The notes under the pieces are model-generated. The model saw only the letters and a list, made by a program, of their open reading frames with translations. It did no database searches and was not told the origin of the DNA. Positions 35,231 through 46,640 of a stretch of DNA of 64,000 nt are shown here, piece after piece; the stretch's first letter is position 1; every line of letters begins with the position of its first letter. Origin of the DNA: Gymnothorax reevesii (Eukaryota > Chordata > Actinopteri > Anguilliformes > Muraenidae); contig CM056576.1 of NCBI GenBank assembly GCA_029721435.1, positions 114,370,666 through 114,434,665 of the forward strand, written 5' to 3'. Both the position numbers and the translations under genes were made by a program.

Positions 35231-35510
35231 GAACATCAATACCCTGTCAATATGGTCACGTGTTCAACTTGTCGTAGTGGCTGCAATATATGGAGATGAT
35301 TGAAGAAATGGGTGTAAATGTGCATCTGCTAATAACAAATAAGATTTTTATTATAATTACACTCATACTTGGTCCCTCAGATTTTGTGGGAAGCGACAAG
35401 AATGAAAATTAAGGAATGCCATTTTAGTCAATATTAAACAAATAAATAAATGCATAAATAAATACATATGGCTATAAAGTAAATCCTGAAATAAATAAAA
35501 GAGGCAATAA

Positions 35511-35600
35511 ATACAAACCCCAATGAAGTTGGGACATTGTGTAAAACATGAATAACAAGAGCAACAAGTAAAAGTTTTATGCACCAAATGTATCGCCTCC
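35511..35600. mobile_element. Tc1/mariner-superfamily terminus fragment
   Basis: TACAAACCCCAATGAAGTTG then GGACATTGTGTAAAACATGAA is the terminal inverted repeat of the same family as relics A-E. The element is truncated soon after. Confidence 0.65.
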
Positions 35601-35679
35601 TGCCAATCTTCTTCATTGTACTGGTTACTGAGGGCATCCTCTCGTTTTCTTATATATTTGGTTGTGTCATGTTTGTTGA

Positions 35680-36350
35680 ATGAGTAAAGTACAGAGTAAA
35701 AGAGGGATATTATATGATTCAGATCCTTGTGCACCAGAATAAACTTTTCTACTTCACTGTTAATGGAAGTACTCCCTGAATTTTCACAAGCGGGTTAATA
35801 AAATGTCTTAATTGCAGATAGCCAAAAAAGCAATCTTTAGAGAGATTAAAATTGCCTTGGAGCTGCTGAAAGGACATTAAGATGCTATGTTCAAATATGT
35901 CCCCAATCATTTGGATCCCTTTCTCATGCCAAGAATCAAATATAGAGAGCCTCACTGCAGGTAGGAATTCCAGGTTATTACATATGGGTGATAACATGGA
36001 TTTTACACCTTGTCTATACATAAAATCAGAAATCTCTTGCCACACTCTGATCAAGTTTATTATCGGTGGGTTATTTTTAAAATTCGCTTTAATTTTTTCT
36101 GGAATGTCACCAAGCTCCAGAGAGATTCCGGAAAACATGCCCAGGAGTCCACACAAGCTTCATTATTGAGATACGAATGTAGCCAGTTCCAAGGAGTAAG
36201 AATGTAGCAGGACCAGCTGTAAAAATGCATATTGGGTACTGCTAGGCCACCTTTATCTTTAGGGAATTGTAAAGGATTGAACTTTTGCCTAGGTTGTATA
36301 CCATGCCAGATCAATTTTGATAGGGCTCTCTCCAGGCAAGGTGTTATGGG
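35680..36350 (-). pseudogene. L1-like LINE, C-terminal part of ORF2
   Basis: On the minus strand, 36060-36314 reads PRQKFNPLQFPKDKGGLAVP and continues NMHFYSWSCY; 35749-36156 reads on as a neighbouring frame. KGGLxxPN is the conserved post-RT motif of fish L1-type ORF2. Further upstream parts of the same type lie at 39.1-40.9 kb. Confidence 0.75.
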
Positions 36351-36392
36351 TGGGCCTGGGTGGACCTAGGCCCGCCCTAAACTTTTCTTCAA

Positions 36393-36430
<38 letters not shown>

Positions 36431-36662
36431 ATAAAATAAATACATTCATAAATAATATATTGTTTTACATATATTTCATGATTCAATTCATTAATGATTC
36501 AAATTTGTTAATTTTAAAAATGATTTTAAAGGGTTGGTTGTGTTGACGCTTTAACTGCAGTCAACGTGTCCGCTTTTAAGGAAATGCGCTACAGCACAGC
36601 CTGCATGTAAAAGATTCCAGAGCACTCCTCATTGGTCAGAACCAAGTCGTGCGGTCGCGGAC

Positions 36663-37493
36663 ATAGACTGTATGAAAAGATGGACGAAGCTACCATGACG
36701 TCACCCAATGGGGTTACACTTTACTTGAAGGTATCGTCATAAGAGTGACTTGACACTGTCATGAATGTGTCAAACATTATGTCAATGTAATAAACGTTTA
36801 TAACTGTTGTCATTAGGTGTCATTCGGTTTTTGTAATGAAAAGTTGACATTGTTTGGGTTGTCTTGAGTCATGAACGTTTATGACATTAACATAATGTTC
36901 ATGACACGTTCATGACTGTGTCATGTAACAGTTATGACAGTGTTACGTCACTCTTATGACGATACCTTTAAGTAAAGTGTTACCCCGCCCCCATTGGTTT
37001 CAGCATACCATAAAGGAAGCCTCAATTTTGGCAATTTGAAATGCGCCATATTGTCATTTTGTGACCGGATGTGATTTCCATTGGACGAGAGCGTGAATTG
37101 TATATTCAGGGAGGAACGTGGCTCTGGATCTGACCGTATCGGACGAGGACTAGAGGATAGCCACGCCCCAAAAGCATATTCTGGCTTTATCCTTTATTCT
37201 AGTCTATATGGGACCATAATTTACAAAAATGAACATCATGATATATCGAAGGAGACTTGAAACTTGCTATAGCTACCATAAAATAATGTGAAAAATCATT
37301 ATTTAAATGAAAAATCAGGTGGGAAAGTAGGGTCATTTTCTCATAGACTTTTATAGCATTGAACTTCTTTCTACAACCACCGACGTCGCCATCTGCTGGC
37401 CATTACATAGAATGCCATTCTACGGTAGGCTTCTTCTGCATGGGCTTCTTTTTTCAGATCAGGGTGCTGCGTCCATCTTTTTATACAGTCTAT
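36663..37493. mobile_element. TIR element, ATAGACTGTAT ends
   Basis: Left end ATAGACTGTATGAAAAGATG and right end (complement) ATAGACTGTATAAAAAGATG are near-identical inverted repeats. The left interior contains ATGACGTCACCC and the right interior CGTCGCCATCTGCTGGCC. It is non-coding and interrupted by the palindrome at 36710-36986. Confidence 0.75.
36710..36986. mobile_element. Palindromic MITE, 277 bp
   Basis: Ends GGGGTTACACTTTACTTGAA and, inverted, GGGGTAACACTTTACTTAAA. Inverted matching continues through GGTATCGTCATAAGAGTGAC and CATTATGTCAATG, so most of the 277 bp can fold on itself. Confidence 0.85.
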
Positions 37494-37997
37494 TGTCATG
37501 GATAGGTAGCCTATGCACTGAAACGTAAAAAAATGCAACAAAATATTTAAGTAAGAGCAACCAAATTCGATATAAAAGGGATAATATAGTAGTACAATAG
37601 CTAGACGTTCTTATTACGTGAAGATGAAAGCCCAGACCGAAGAGTCGCAACGAGACGGGTTAAAACTTCCTACTACTTGCGACACACCGGTCTGCGATGT
37701 TCTGAAACCTGCCAGTTCACATCGATGCGACGAGATGAGAGGATGTATCGTTTCCATAGCCCTGACTCTTCCATTTTAACAGCCGGCTTTTTAGGCCTAT
37801 TTTCTTAATGTTGATGAGTTAGGCGCAATAGTTGCATTTCAGCTATTGAGAAAACAGCAAGGACAAATAAAAAAAAAGAAAGGGCCAATAATTTGGAGCC
37901 TGCCATGGCTGTGGCTTAGCCAGAACTTAAAATTGGGTGGGCTCTTAACATCTCTTTAAAACAATTATTAGTTCTGACTATCACAATAATATGCGCT

Positions 37998-38515
37998 CAA
38001 TCCGAAAACGCGCCGCACTATCAGGTGTTGCTTTTTCACCTCGTTATGGCAAAAAGACAATCGTTTATTTGGACGCACAATTTAGTGCATTTCAAATCAG
38101 TGGCAAAGCCAGAATTGAAAAATGTGCGGCCACACAACATCACTTTACCACAATTATTAGTTCTAACTTGTACTCGGTCATTTTCCTTTGTAAAAACAAT
38201 TGTCCACTTATAAGAATATCATTCGTGATGTGATCTAGGGCGACTAATCAATAGGCGTATTTCAGATCAGAAAAATAAGTAACTCATAAGTTGGCCTATG
38301 GGCTACTTTTCGAGAGGTAAACTGCTCTGGAAATTTTGCACTACCTTTCTGTCTTATCAGGCGATCCAGCCTGTGCTTCTTGATCGATTTAATTGTTTAA
38401 ATTGAATCAAAGACAGAGATTTGAAAAGCACAAAATTGCGTGTCCAAATGAATGATTGACGTTTTGCCATAACGGTGAACAAGCAACACCTGATAGTGCG
38501 GAGTGTTTTTGGATT
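37998..38515. repeat. Inverted repeat within the composite insertion
   Basis: Left GCCGCACTATCAGGTGTTGC with CGTTATGGCAAAAAGAC and right GCAACACCTGATAGTGCGG with TTTTGCCATAACGG are complementary over about 100 bp, with a loop of about 320 bp. AATTATTAGTTCTGAC next to it resembles AATTATTAGTCCTGACC in the foldback at 17.7-18.5 kb. Confidence 0.65.
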
Positions 38516-38934
38516 CTGTGCCAGGAGCTCACAGCTGTAGACTTGCCCTCTTTTTTAAAATTTCTCCTGGTTATTCCCCGTGCAGTTCCAACCAGCAAAC
38601 AGTTTGTAACAGACGGGACCAGCTGAATTCGCTATGAGCTGATTGGCTGTTGAGACGGGTTACGTGCTTAAAGTTCGAAAACCAGCCTCTAGCGATTTGA
38701 CATGCTGAATCTCTGGCGATGTCACCAGCCGGCTTGAGTCGAGCTGCGACCGGCCAGTTCGCATTGCTGCAACTCCTCACTGCGACGTTCTAAAATGGTC
38801 TCATCGTGAATCTTTGGTCTGAACTGGGCTTAAGTTTTATTAAGTGACCTAATCTTTGGAATTTAGGCCCACCCACAACTGGTCTGGCCCACCCCAAACT
38901 GAAATCCTGCCGCTGTGCCTGGCTTTCTCTAAGT

Positions 38935-39112
38935 CAGGGGTCTCCAACCCTGTTCCTGGAGAGCTACCATCCTGTAGGTTTCTATTCTAACCCTAATTCA
39001 GCAGACCTGATTCAGCTCATTAGCAGCTCGTCAAGATCTGTAACTGGGAAAGCAGCGGTGGTTTGCTTTGGGTGGAGTGATAACCTTCAGGATGGTAGCT
39101 CTCCAGGAAATA
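38935..39112. mobile_element. hAT-type MITE, 5' complete
   Basis: CAGGGGTCTCCAACCCTGTTC then CTGGAGAGCTACCATCCTG on the left, and CAGGATGGTAGCTCTCCAGG on the right as the inverted partner. The last roughly 15 bp of the right end are lost or diverged. Confidence 0.7.
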
Positions 39113-39758
39113 TGTAAAACCAGCAGTGAACCAATTAAAGGTAAATTTCACAAATATGCTGGGATCATTGAAGCTGCCAAGCGGTATAGCTTCTGACTTA
39201 CTGGAATAGATTTTGTAATCCGAGATGGAGCCAAATTCATGTAGCCTATTATTATTAGAATTGTTGGAACAGAGATTTCAGGCGAGGTAAGAAATAAGAG
39301 CATATCAGCATATCAGGCTGTTTTGTGACTGCAATCCCCAACAGTTATACCTCTTACATCTGCATGACATCTGATTGCCTCTGCCAGCAGCTTAAGAGCT
39401 ACTTCAAAAAGCAATGGGCTCAAGGGGCAGCCCTGGTGTATAGACTTTTCCAGAGAAAAAGAAGCAGAGCGCATGATATTTGTTATATCGCAGGCTGTAG
39501 GGGAGTGGTAGATTGTTTGGATCCACTTTAGAAAATCACGACCAAAGCCAAACCTCTCAAGGACATCCTATAGATAGTGCCACTTGACTCTATCAAATGC
39601 TTTTTCAGCATCTAAAGAAATGGCAAGGGCTTTATGCTTGTATTGGTTTGTACATTGTAGGATATTCAGCAGACGTCAAACATTTGTGAATGAGTAGCGT
39701 GCTTGAATGAAACCAGTTTGGTCAGCATTAATAATGCATGGTAGAAGAGATTCTAACC
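39113..39758 (-). pseudogene. L1-like LINE reverse transcriptase, catalytic part
   Basis: Minus-strand translation gives ALAISLDAEKAFDRVKWHYL, a stop, then DVLERFGFGRDFLKWI (about 39640-39520). LDAEKAFDRVxW is the first catalytic aspartate motif of L1-type RT. The upstream half continues at 40613-40880, beyond a hAT insertion. Confidence 0.8.
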
Positions 39759-40604
39759 CATCGGCGGAACCAGACATATTTTACTGGGGCACGTGCCCCA
39801 GTATTGGTCTGCAGTACCCCAGTATAATTTTCCTTTGGGGATTTTAAAAAAAAAATCACAAATTTAAGTCTATATGTCCACATAATCTACAGTAAGAGAA
39901 TCTATTGTAACAGAAAGTGCATTGGCACACAACTACTTAATATGACAACTGTAACAAATTGCTACTTTATTCACTTCACTCCCTATAGTACACAATAGCA
40001 TGTGGCTACTTAATATTCACGTGGCTTTGGCTGTGATTCGGCTAGTGCTCTCTTCAGAACTTTGGAACACAAGGTCACACACAGCGGTGTCTGTCAGTAC
40101 TGACTGCTCTCGTCCTCATTCTTTCCACCTGTCTTTAGGTTAGTGCTGGGCAACTACCTGTCCTTATTGTTTGTTTTCTCCTCTGTGTTGCCATTTCCAT
40201 GGGAATTTAAATATCACAACTTTGCTTAAACTTTGCTAAGCTGGCCGTTTTTGCCAGCTAGCTCCGGCTGTAAATTGAAGTAGCCTAGTGCAGACGTTAG
40301 CTGCTGCCTTATAGCTAACTGGCTCACCATAGGCATAACGTTGATTCATAATGATTAGCCTAGCAATGTCAACTCCGTTTCTGGAGATTGCTATCGATGT
40401 TTGATGAGCATATATGAGCTATTTCATGTTAAAACATGGGTAATCTGACATGATAATCTGACATGAATGTACCATTTGAAGCAGTATTTATGCTTTTTTA
40501 TGATAAATAAGTGCTAAAAAATTTTTGCGAGCGCACAAAGCGCGCAAGCGTTGTTTGTGCCCCAGCCGTGCCTCAGTACAGTATTAGGTCTAGTGACGCC
40601 CCTG
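39759..40604. mobile_element. hAT-like element inserted in the L1 RT, 8-bp duplication
   Basis: Perfect 8-bp direct repeats TTCTAACC flank it (39751-39758, 40605-40612). The ends CATCGGCGGAACCAGAC and, inverted, CAGGGGCGTCACTAGAC match at 12 of 17 positions. Removing it rejoins the LINE frame between ARRL and ESLLPCI. No transposase frame. Confidence 0.8.
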
Positions 40605-40612
40605 TTCTAACC

Positions 40613-40880
40613 TCCTGGCAAGTAATTTAGAGAGCAACTTATTTTCCACTGAAATAAGGCTAATAGGGCGATAATAGCCACATAAGCGCTGGGGGTTTGC
40701 CTTTTTTTAAAATAAGCGAGATGTAAGCTTGATCAAGGGATGCAGGAACGCATCCCTTTACAAAGCAATCTTTATACATGACTGTAAGAAGGCCAACTAT
40801 AATGTTACCTAACTTTAATAAAATTCAGGACAGTACCCGCCAAGTCCTGCTGCCTTACCCCCTTTAAGCACCTGAATGGT
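40613..40880 (-). pseudogene. L1-like LINE reverse transcriptase, N-terminal part
   Basis: Minus-strand reading YRPISLISVENKLLSKLLAR is the RT0-RT1 region of L1-type ORF2, immediately upstream of the hAT insertion point. Further upstream the frame breaks down. Confidence 0.75.
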
Positions 40881-40979
40881 TTCCAAGGCCTCTTTCTCGG
40901 TAATTGGCTTGCATAAGTCCTGTTTTTTTGAACTGGTTTTACACTTACAAGAACTGTTTTTTTTTTTCAATGAAAATGA

Positions 40980-41445
40980 GGAGTTTTTTAGTTATTGTGT
41001 GGAAACTGAAATCAAGATGGCTGCCGTAGCAGCTATATTATATAACGCATGTCGCTGGTTTTTGAAAGGAAACTTTCTCTACCCACCCCGTATACAACAC
41101 CAAGAAATGAGATAGATCGGACCAGGCGTTCTTTAGTTATTGCATGGAAACTGAAATCAAGATGGCAGCCATGGTGGCCATATTGGATATCGCATGGCGC
41201 TGGTTTTCGAAAAGAACCTTCCTCTACCCCCCCCATACACCACCAAGAAATGAGATGGATCGGAAGAGGCGTTCTTCAGTTATTGCCTGAGAACTGAAAT
41301 AAAGATGGCTGCCGTAGCGGCCGTATCGGATATTACGTGGCACTGGTTTTTGAAAGGAACCTTCCTCTACCCACCCCCCATTAACTACCAAGAAATGAAA
41401 TGGATCGGATGAGGCGTTCTTCAGTTATTGCATGGAAACGAGAAG
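40980..41445. repeat. Tandem repeat, about 144-bp unit, three copies plus part of a fourth
   Basis: Units start GGAAACTGAAATCAAGATGG or a variant at 41001, 41146, 41289 and 41434. Each has GGCxGCCxTxGxxGC, CGCTGGTTTTxGAAA, CCTCTACCC and AAGAAATGAGATxGATCGGA. The array ends in a GACGCCCGGACAGACGG tail like those at 15.3 and 26.4 kb. Confidence 0.9.
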
Positions 41446-41496
41446 TTTATGGCCGGACGCCCGGACAGACGGAGGGAAAGCTCATTCGAGGCGGGG

Positions 41497-41572
41497 GAAT
41501 AATAAAAACAGAATACAATAATTTGCAAATCCTTTTCAACTTACATTCAAATGAGTACAATATAAAGACAAG
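41497..41572 (-). mobile_element. Tc1/mariner-superfamily relic D, left piece
   Basis: AATAAAAACAGAATACAATA then ATTTGCAAATCC is the 3' terminal zone of the family, on the minus strand. It continues directly at 43556 when the Harbinger-like insert is removed. Confidence 0.75.
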
Positions 41573-42085
41573 GGGCTCGTAGCGAGGCGCAGGCCGCGCA
41601 GTGGTAATTTCGTACGGCGCAGCCTGCGTAGTGGTAATTTCGTGAGGTGCACAGCCTTCGGTAGACGAAGGTGCGCCGAGATGGGTGTGGCGGCATAGTA
41701 GGGGGAGGTGTCACATATTTATCAAGACGCAGTGACAATTTCGCAGAAAAAGTCCCCGCTGGAGTTGAGCAGAAAACTCGCCAGCTCCAACCTGGTTTAA
41801 TTTCCGTGCAGTGGTAGTTTGGCTGACCGGCGCAGAGAGCGCACACGTCACCGAAATCTCACAGGCGGGTTTACAGAATGTCAGGCACATTTTAATGCAA
41901 GAAATAATTACAGGAAGCGCTATTTAATGTAACTATTTGAATAAGGACATAAATTATAGTATCTATATCGATTGTCCTGATGTCAGATTAAAGGCGGTTG
42001 GCACGCGTAATGGAAACTTGACCTGGCTTAATGCAGCTGAATCTTTGATGCAAACTAACGACTTCACGTCTTTCTCAGCCAACCA

Positions 42086-42131
<46 letters not shown>

Positions 42132-43555
42132 CACACACATATAGCATGCTTGCGTTCTGTGCTCAGGAAAGCCGCTTGCACACTGGACACGAAACAAATT
42201 TTTTCGACTGATTACAGACAAAGTCAATGCAAAGACGCGATGGTCGGACAGGGTATTAATATAGCTCCATGTCCGAAAGTCATAAAAGTTCTGATTTTTC
42301 CGAGTATTCCAGGAATTATTAGACATGCAAACCTGGCCATGTTTGTGTTCGACCTTCACAGAATGCAAATTGATAGCTATCGACTTTTCTTGGTCTTTTT
42401 AGCCTATTCGTCAGTTTTCTTCCGTTGAAGATAGACAGCAGTCTTTATTCTGTCTTTCTTTTGAAAATTAGTCAGATGGATCGAACAGATTCACGCTTTA
42501 TTTCCACAGCAGAGATAAAATAGTGCGTGAGCAAATCAATTCCATGACCATTAACAGTGTGAATAAATTATCGCATGCCGATCAAGACTGCCCGACGCGA
42601 AATCAAAATACTCCATGTCCAGCAGCCAGCAAAAAGTGAAAGTATTGATTTGAGAACATATTTATAACGAAATAAAGAATAAAATATATCACCATCACAC
42701 GGAACGTCAAAAAAGATGACCCGCAAATAAATAAATCGCAGTGTTCATTGGATGTTCTGTTGTTAAAATGTTTATTTTTATTCTTTATTTCGTTATCAAC
42801 CTGTTCTAATCGTCCCTTTTTTTTTTTTGGCTGTCAGACACGGAGGCATTGTACATTGTCTTGCGCCAGTGTCGACTCACTTCATTGAGCAGCTTAAACA
42901 GAAACATTGATTGAAATTCTCGGTACTCATCTTGAAGAACTGAACCCTCTTATCAAAACATTCACGTTTAATATCTAAAAGAGTCAGCAGATTTGAAGAA
43001 ATTAAAAACAATAATAGACAGTCGCACACGGAGATATATTAAAACCCTGTCAGACTTTCGGACACAAGACACTGCTTTCAACGCAATCTGTCGAGCGAAA
43101 AATTCGTTTCGCGTCCAGTATGCAAGCGGCTTAATACTAGGCTACTATTATTGTCAATTAGGTTTTATCGTTTTAAGTGGGGGAAAGGAATACAGCCTGA
43201 TTGCTATGATCTCGTACTGAGTTAAGATCACATATTGAAAATAAATGTGTAACGTATCTTGCATTGTTGTCCATTCATGTTAATCCCAAAATTTTAAGCG
43301 GCAAGAGTTTGTACTAATAGGAACACGCTATCCATCGTTTCTCTTGCCAGTGACCAATATTTGACTCGGCTGTGTTATACCCAAATACACCTTCTTTGCC
43401 AACTTGCGCTGGAAGGCAGGGCAGAGGCGGGACAGAGGAGTACTTACGCCAGGCTACGCCGGGCACGAAATTGCAACATATGCCTGGACACACCCCGTTG
43501 GCGCGGCGCACCCTCCATTCGCCGCGCCTGCGCCTGGTCTACGAAATTAGAGCCC
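41573..43555. mobile_element. PIF/Harbinger-like element nested in Tc1/mariner relic D
   Basis: Begins GGGCTCGTAGCG and ends (inverted) GGGCTCTAATTTCG, flanked by a 3-bp duplication AAG (41570-41572, 43556-43558). Both end zones are GC-rich and share GGCGCAGG, GTGGTAATTTCG-type and GCGCCG words. Internal inverted repeats pair 42160-42265 with 43020-43145 and 42665-42685 with 42778-42797. A CA microsatellite lies at 42086-42140. No transposase. Confidence 0.65.
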
Positions 43556-43965
43556 AAGGTATTTAATGTTTTAACTGATAAACTTTATTGTTTTTTTGGA
43601 AATACTCGCTCATTTTGAATTCGATGCCTGCAACAGGTTCCAAAAAAGCGGGGACAGGGGCATGTTTACCACTGTGTTAAATTAACTTTCCTTTTAATAA
43701 CACTCAATAAGCTTTTGGGAACTGAGGACACTAATTGTAGAGGCTTTGTTGGTGGAAATCTTTCCCATTCTTTCTTGATGTATGACTTCAGTTGCTCAAC
43801 AGTCCCGGGTCTCCTTTGTTATGTTCTACATTTCATAATGCGCCTCACATTTTCAATGGTAGACAGGTCTGGACTGCAGGCAGGCCAGTCAATTACCCGT
43901 ACTCTTTTACTACAAAGCCACGCTGTTGTAAAATGTGCAGAATGTGGCTTGGCATTGTGTTTGTT
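43556..43965 (-). mobile_element. Tc1/mariner-superfamily relic D, right piece
   Basis: The complement of the transposase C-terminal half: CCTGCAACAGGTTCC, GGGACAGGGGCATGTTTACC, AACAGTCCCGGGTCTCC, GGACTGCAGGCAGGCCAGTC, ACGCTGTTGTAAAATGTGC. It stops abruptly at GGCTTGGCATTG (about 43962), where the next element begins. Confidence 0.8.
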
Positions 43966-44340
43966 ATGGTTCTGCCTCATGTGTGTTGTCTTTGTGCTTA
44001 TTTGTGCTTGTGCTTTCGTTATATTTTTCAGCTTTCATTCCCGCCATCTGATGTTTGATTCTCTCTTTGCCCGAACTCCAGTGATGTCGTGTAACAGCCT
44101 TCAGCATGCCTCCGTCTCGTCGTCCAATCACGTTTCCTCTTTCAGTTTCGGCTGTGGAATTTCATTCATTGCTTCCACCTGTGCTTAATTCTGGGTCTCG
44201 CAAACCTCTGAGTGAATGCATTGTCTGATAGGGTCATTACTAACCCGTACTAACCAGCGCTTATTTAAGGGTGTTTCTATATATTTCGTAACACAATATA
44301 TACCTAATAAACTCATTAGCAAGTGCGAGTGTTTCTAGCT
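43962..44340 (+). mobile_element. CT-rich LTR-like segment
   Basis: Starts TGTTTGTTATGGTTCTGCC. It is pyrimidine-rich, with CACCTGTGCTTAATTC, a TATTTAAG box at about 44266 and AATAAAC at 44307, the order seen in fish gypsy LTRs and in the 47.6-48.2 kb region on the other strand. No flanking duplication identified. Confidence 0.4.
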
Positions 44341-44346
44341 TTTGTA

Positions 44347-44430
44347 AATTGAAGCACTGATTACTAAAACCTCACAAGTCAAGTCAAGTCAAGTGTGACT
44401 TATGGGGTTTTAGTAATAGGTGCTTCAATT
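44347..44430. repeat. 84-bp palindromic mini-element with (ACTTG)4, opposite orientation
   Basis: An inverted copy of the 34842-34930 element: AATTGAAGCACTGATTACTA ... TAATAGGTGCTTCAATT. The 5-bp length difference equals one ACTTG unit. Confidence 0.85.
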
Positions 44431-45610
44431 CCTGCCTAAGCTTTCCCTGATTAACTGCATTTAAAGCTATGATTTTCTTTGCTTCTCTCGTGGTGCTTTT
44501 ATACTCATCATGTTTAGATTACCTCCATCTAAACTGCCTAGCTTGATTGATTGTCTCAGCGTTTTGTCTCAAGTCATTATTGTTTACCCAGTCCTCGCGA
44601 ATTTGTTCATTAATACAATGTGTTTCTATTTCCACCTGAGATTGCCTTCCATATCCCCTATTGTCTTAAAGCCATCTGCATCCAGCTGAGCCTCTCCTGT
44701 GTATGGCACCAACTGAATTCATGACAGCTGGAGCGGCCCCCAGCCTAGGGGTCAATGGACAATCTCTGAGGTAAAGGTCAGCGTTGAACGTCTTGCAAGC
44801 CACCCAAAAATGGCTGAGACAACTTTGGCAGAGAGAATGCCGCAGTGACATAAACTGGACTTTTCAGAGACTACACCAGCAAAATAATTCACATTTCCTC
44901 CCATTATGTTGCAAATCCAATGTGTATTTTTGTTAGATGACATTAGCTGATTGATAACATTAATACCAGGTATCTTTGTTAATTCTTGACTGTAACTGAC
45001 GTTTCATAGCAAACTGCAGTGCAAGCATATCGTGTTTGGTATCATTTTACTCCACTAAGATTCCAAAATTGCATGGTGCATATTTTGAAGGGATTAAAAT
45101 TATACTAAACCCTAATGCAATAAGTATGTAAAAAAAATACACTTCTATTCCTCTTGGTAATGTCGCCTCCTAAGTTCCCTCTGAGGAGGGGTTTCCTTCC
45201 TTAGTACCCAAATGATTTATGATCCTGCTTTAGGAAGCGCTTCTGGAGTTTGGGCATAAAAGGTAGGAAAATAAACAATTCGAATAAGACCGCGCCCGGT
45301 TTCCCACACATGCATCGATATTGAGTGTGCAGCCAATAGTAGTGATGGAAGATCGTAGACAACTTCCCCACACATGCATCTGTGCGTGTGGAGCCTTTAT
45401 CACAATGCAAGATTGCATTCAACTTCTCCCACGCGCATCTCTATGCCATGGGTAGCTTTAGTCTAGTCATGGAAGATCTTAGGCGATTTTCCTACATGTG
45501 GTCTTGGAGCCGTGTGCAGACATATTAATGCTATGGAGGCTGGTATTCATTCTTCCCGCATTGTACACTTTGTGTATATGCGTAGTTCTGAATTGCGCCA
45601 GGTATGATTT
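44431..45610. other. Intergenic sequence, no gene recognised
   Basis: No recognised gene. At 45300-45460 CCCACACATGCATC-type words recur three times about 70 bp apart, a weak local repeat. Confidence 0.35.
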
Positions 45611-46640
45611 GACTTCTCCTCCATATTTTTTTTTTATTTATTTTTTTTTTATTGTGAAAGAAAACAATACATAAAGAGACATTCAGAACATGAAGAAACA
45701 ACAATCAGTGATTGTGGGTGCATGAATGCGTGGGTGTGTGTGTGCATGAGTGGGTGCGTGCAACAAATATTAATGGCAGGGACAAACATAAGAATAATAA
45801 TAATAGTAATAATAATAGTGATAGTAATTAATAATTATAATAATGATAAAAATACTAATAATAGTAATGGTAATAATAATAATAATAATAATAGTGAACA
45901 ATTGGAAGAATTGAAACAAAGATCTGCCTTAGATCCCCACACAGTCACAGAGCAGGCCGGCCCCCACCCACGTCTGCTATGGGATGTAAGGGGAGCAGCT
46001 ACATAATGCGGTACTGGCCCCAAGTCACACACCAATCTTCCCCTCATGGCCAACTACTCCACCTCAGGCACCCCAGGCCCCCGCCGCACGCCCCACCTGC
46101 ACTATATATGAATGGTTGTGTTTGTCTGTGTCTGGACTTGTGGTGCATTAAAAACAGTGTGGGCATGCCATTGCGGGGCCCGTCCTGCGACCGGCCGCCA
46201 CATGCACATGCATGCCCCACTTGCCCTATTCTCTTTTTTTTTTTTTTTAATTTTGATTTGTTATTGTTTTGTTTTGTTGTTTTCCTAAGCTGATGTGAGA
46301 TGCATTAAAAAAGTGAAGCGCGCAGCACGGACCCAGCCCAGGGGAGACATCAAGGCTGAGAGGAGGCCACGAGGGGGGAGGGACACTAATCCACCGGGAT
46401 CATTCAGCTGCAGGCAGGGCCCGGCCCACCAAGGCCCAGGGGACCCGAGGCAGAGCCTATGCAATAATAATAGTAATAATAATAATAATTATTATAATAA
46501 CAATAACAATATTATTGACCATATTTTCTGTAACAATATAATTTGGTTTCTATTTAAACTTGTGCCTGCCTTGCGAAATAAATTGAAATTTGTATTTTGT
46601 TGTGGCATTCTGATTTGGACTAACTTATTCCCTTTCACCT
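45611..46640. repeat. Low-complexity block: T-rich, (GTGT), (AAT)n, GC-rich
   Basis: Contains AAT-type microsatellites at about 45794-45893 and 46459-46512, a GT-rich patch at 45735-45765, poly-T at 46231-46247 and proline-codon-like CCCC-rich patches (46070-46100). It may be the tail region of a retroelement; not proven. No gene. Confidence 0.5.

Larger units (their letters stand above)
36351..38925. mobile_element. Composite insertion splitting the L1-like LINE
   Basis: GGGTGGGCCTGGGTGGACC on the left and GGCCCACCCACAACTGGTC on the right look like degenerate inverted ends. Inside lie an AATA microsatellite (about 36394-36430), a nested element at 36663-37493 and an inverted repeat at 37998-38515. 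Class is uncertain; the boundaries are approximate. Confidence 0.45.

Noticed and set aside
41937..42428. 163-aa plus-strand frame
   Set aside because: It runs through a CA microsatellite (poly-Thr-His) within the GGGCTC-ended element and has no domain.
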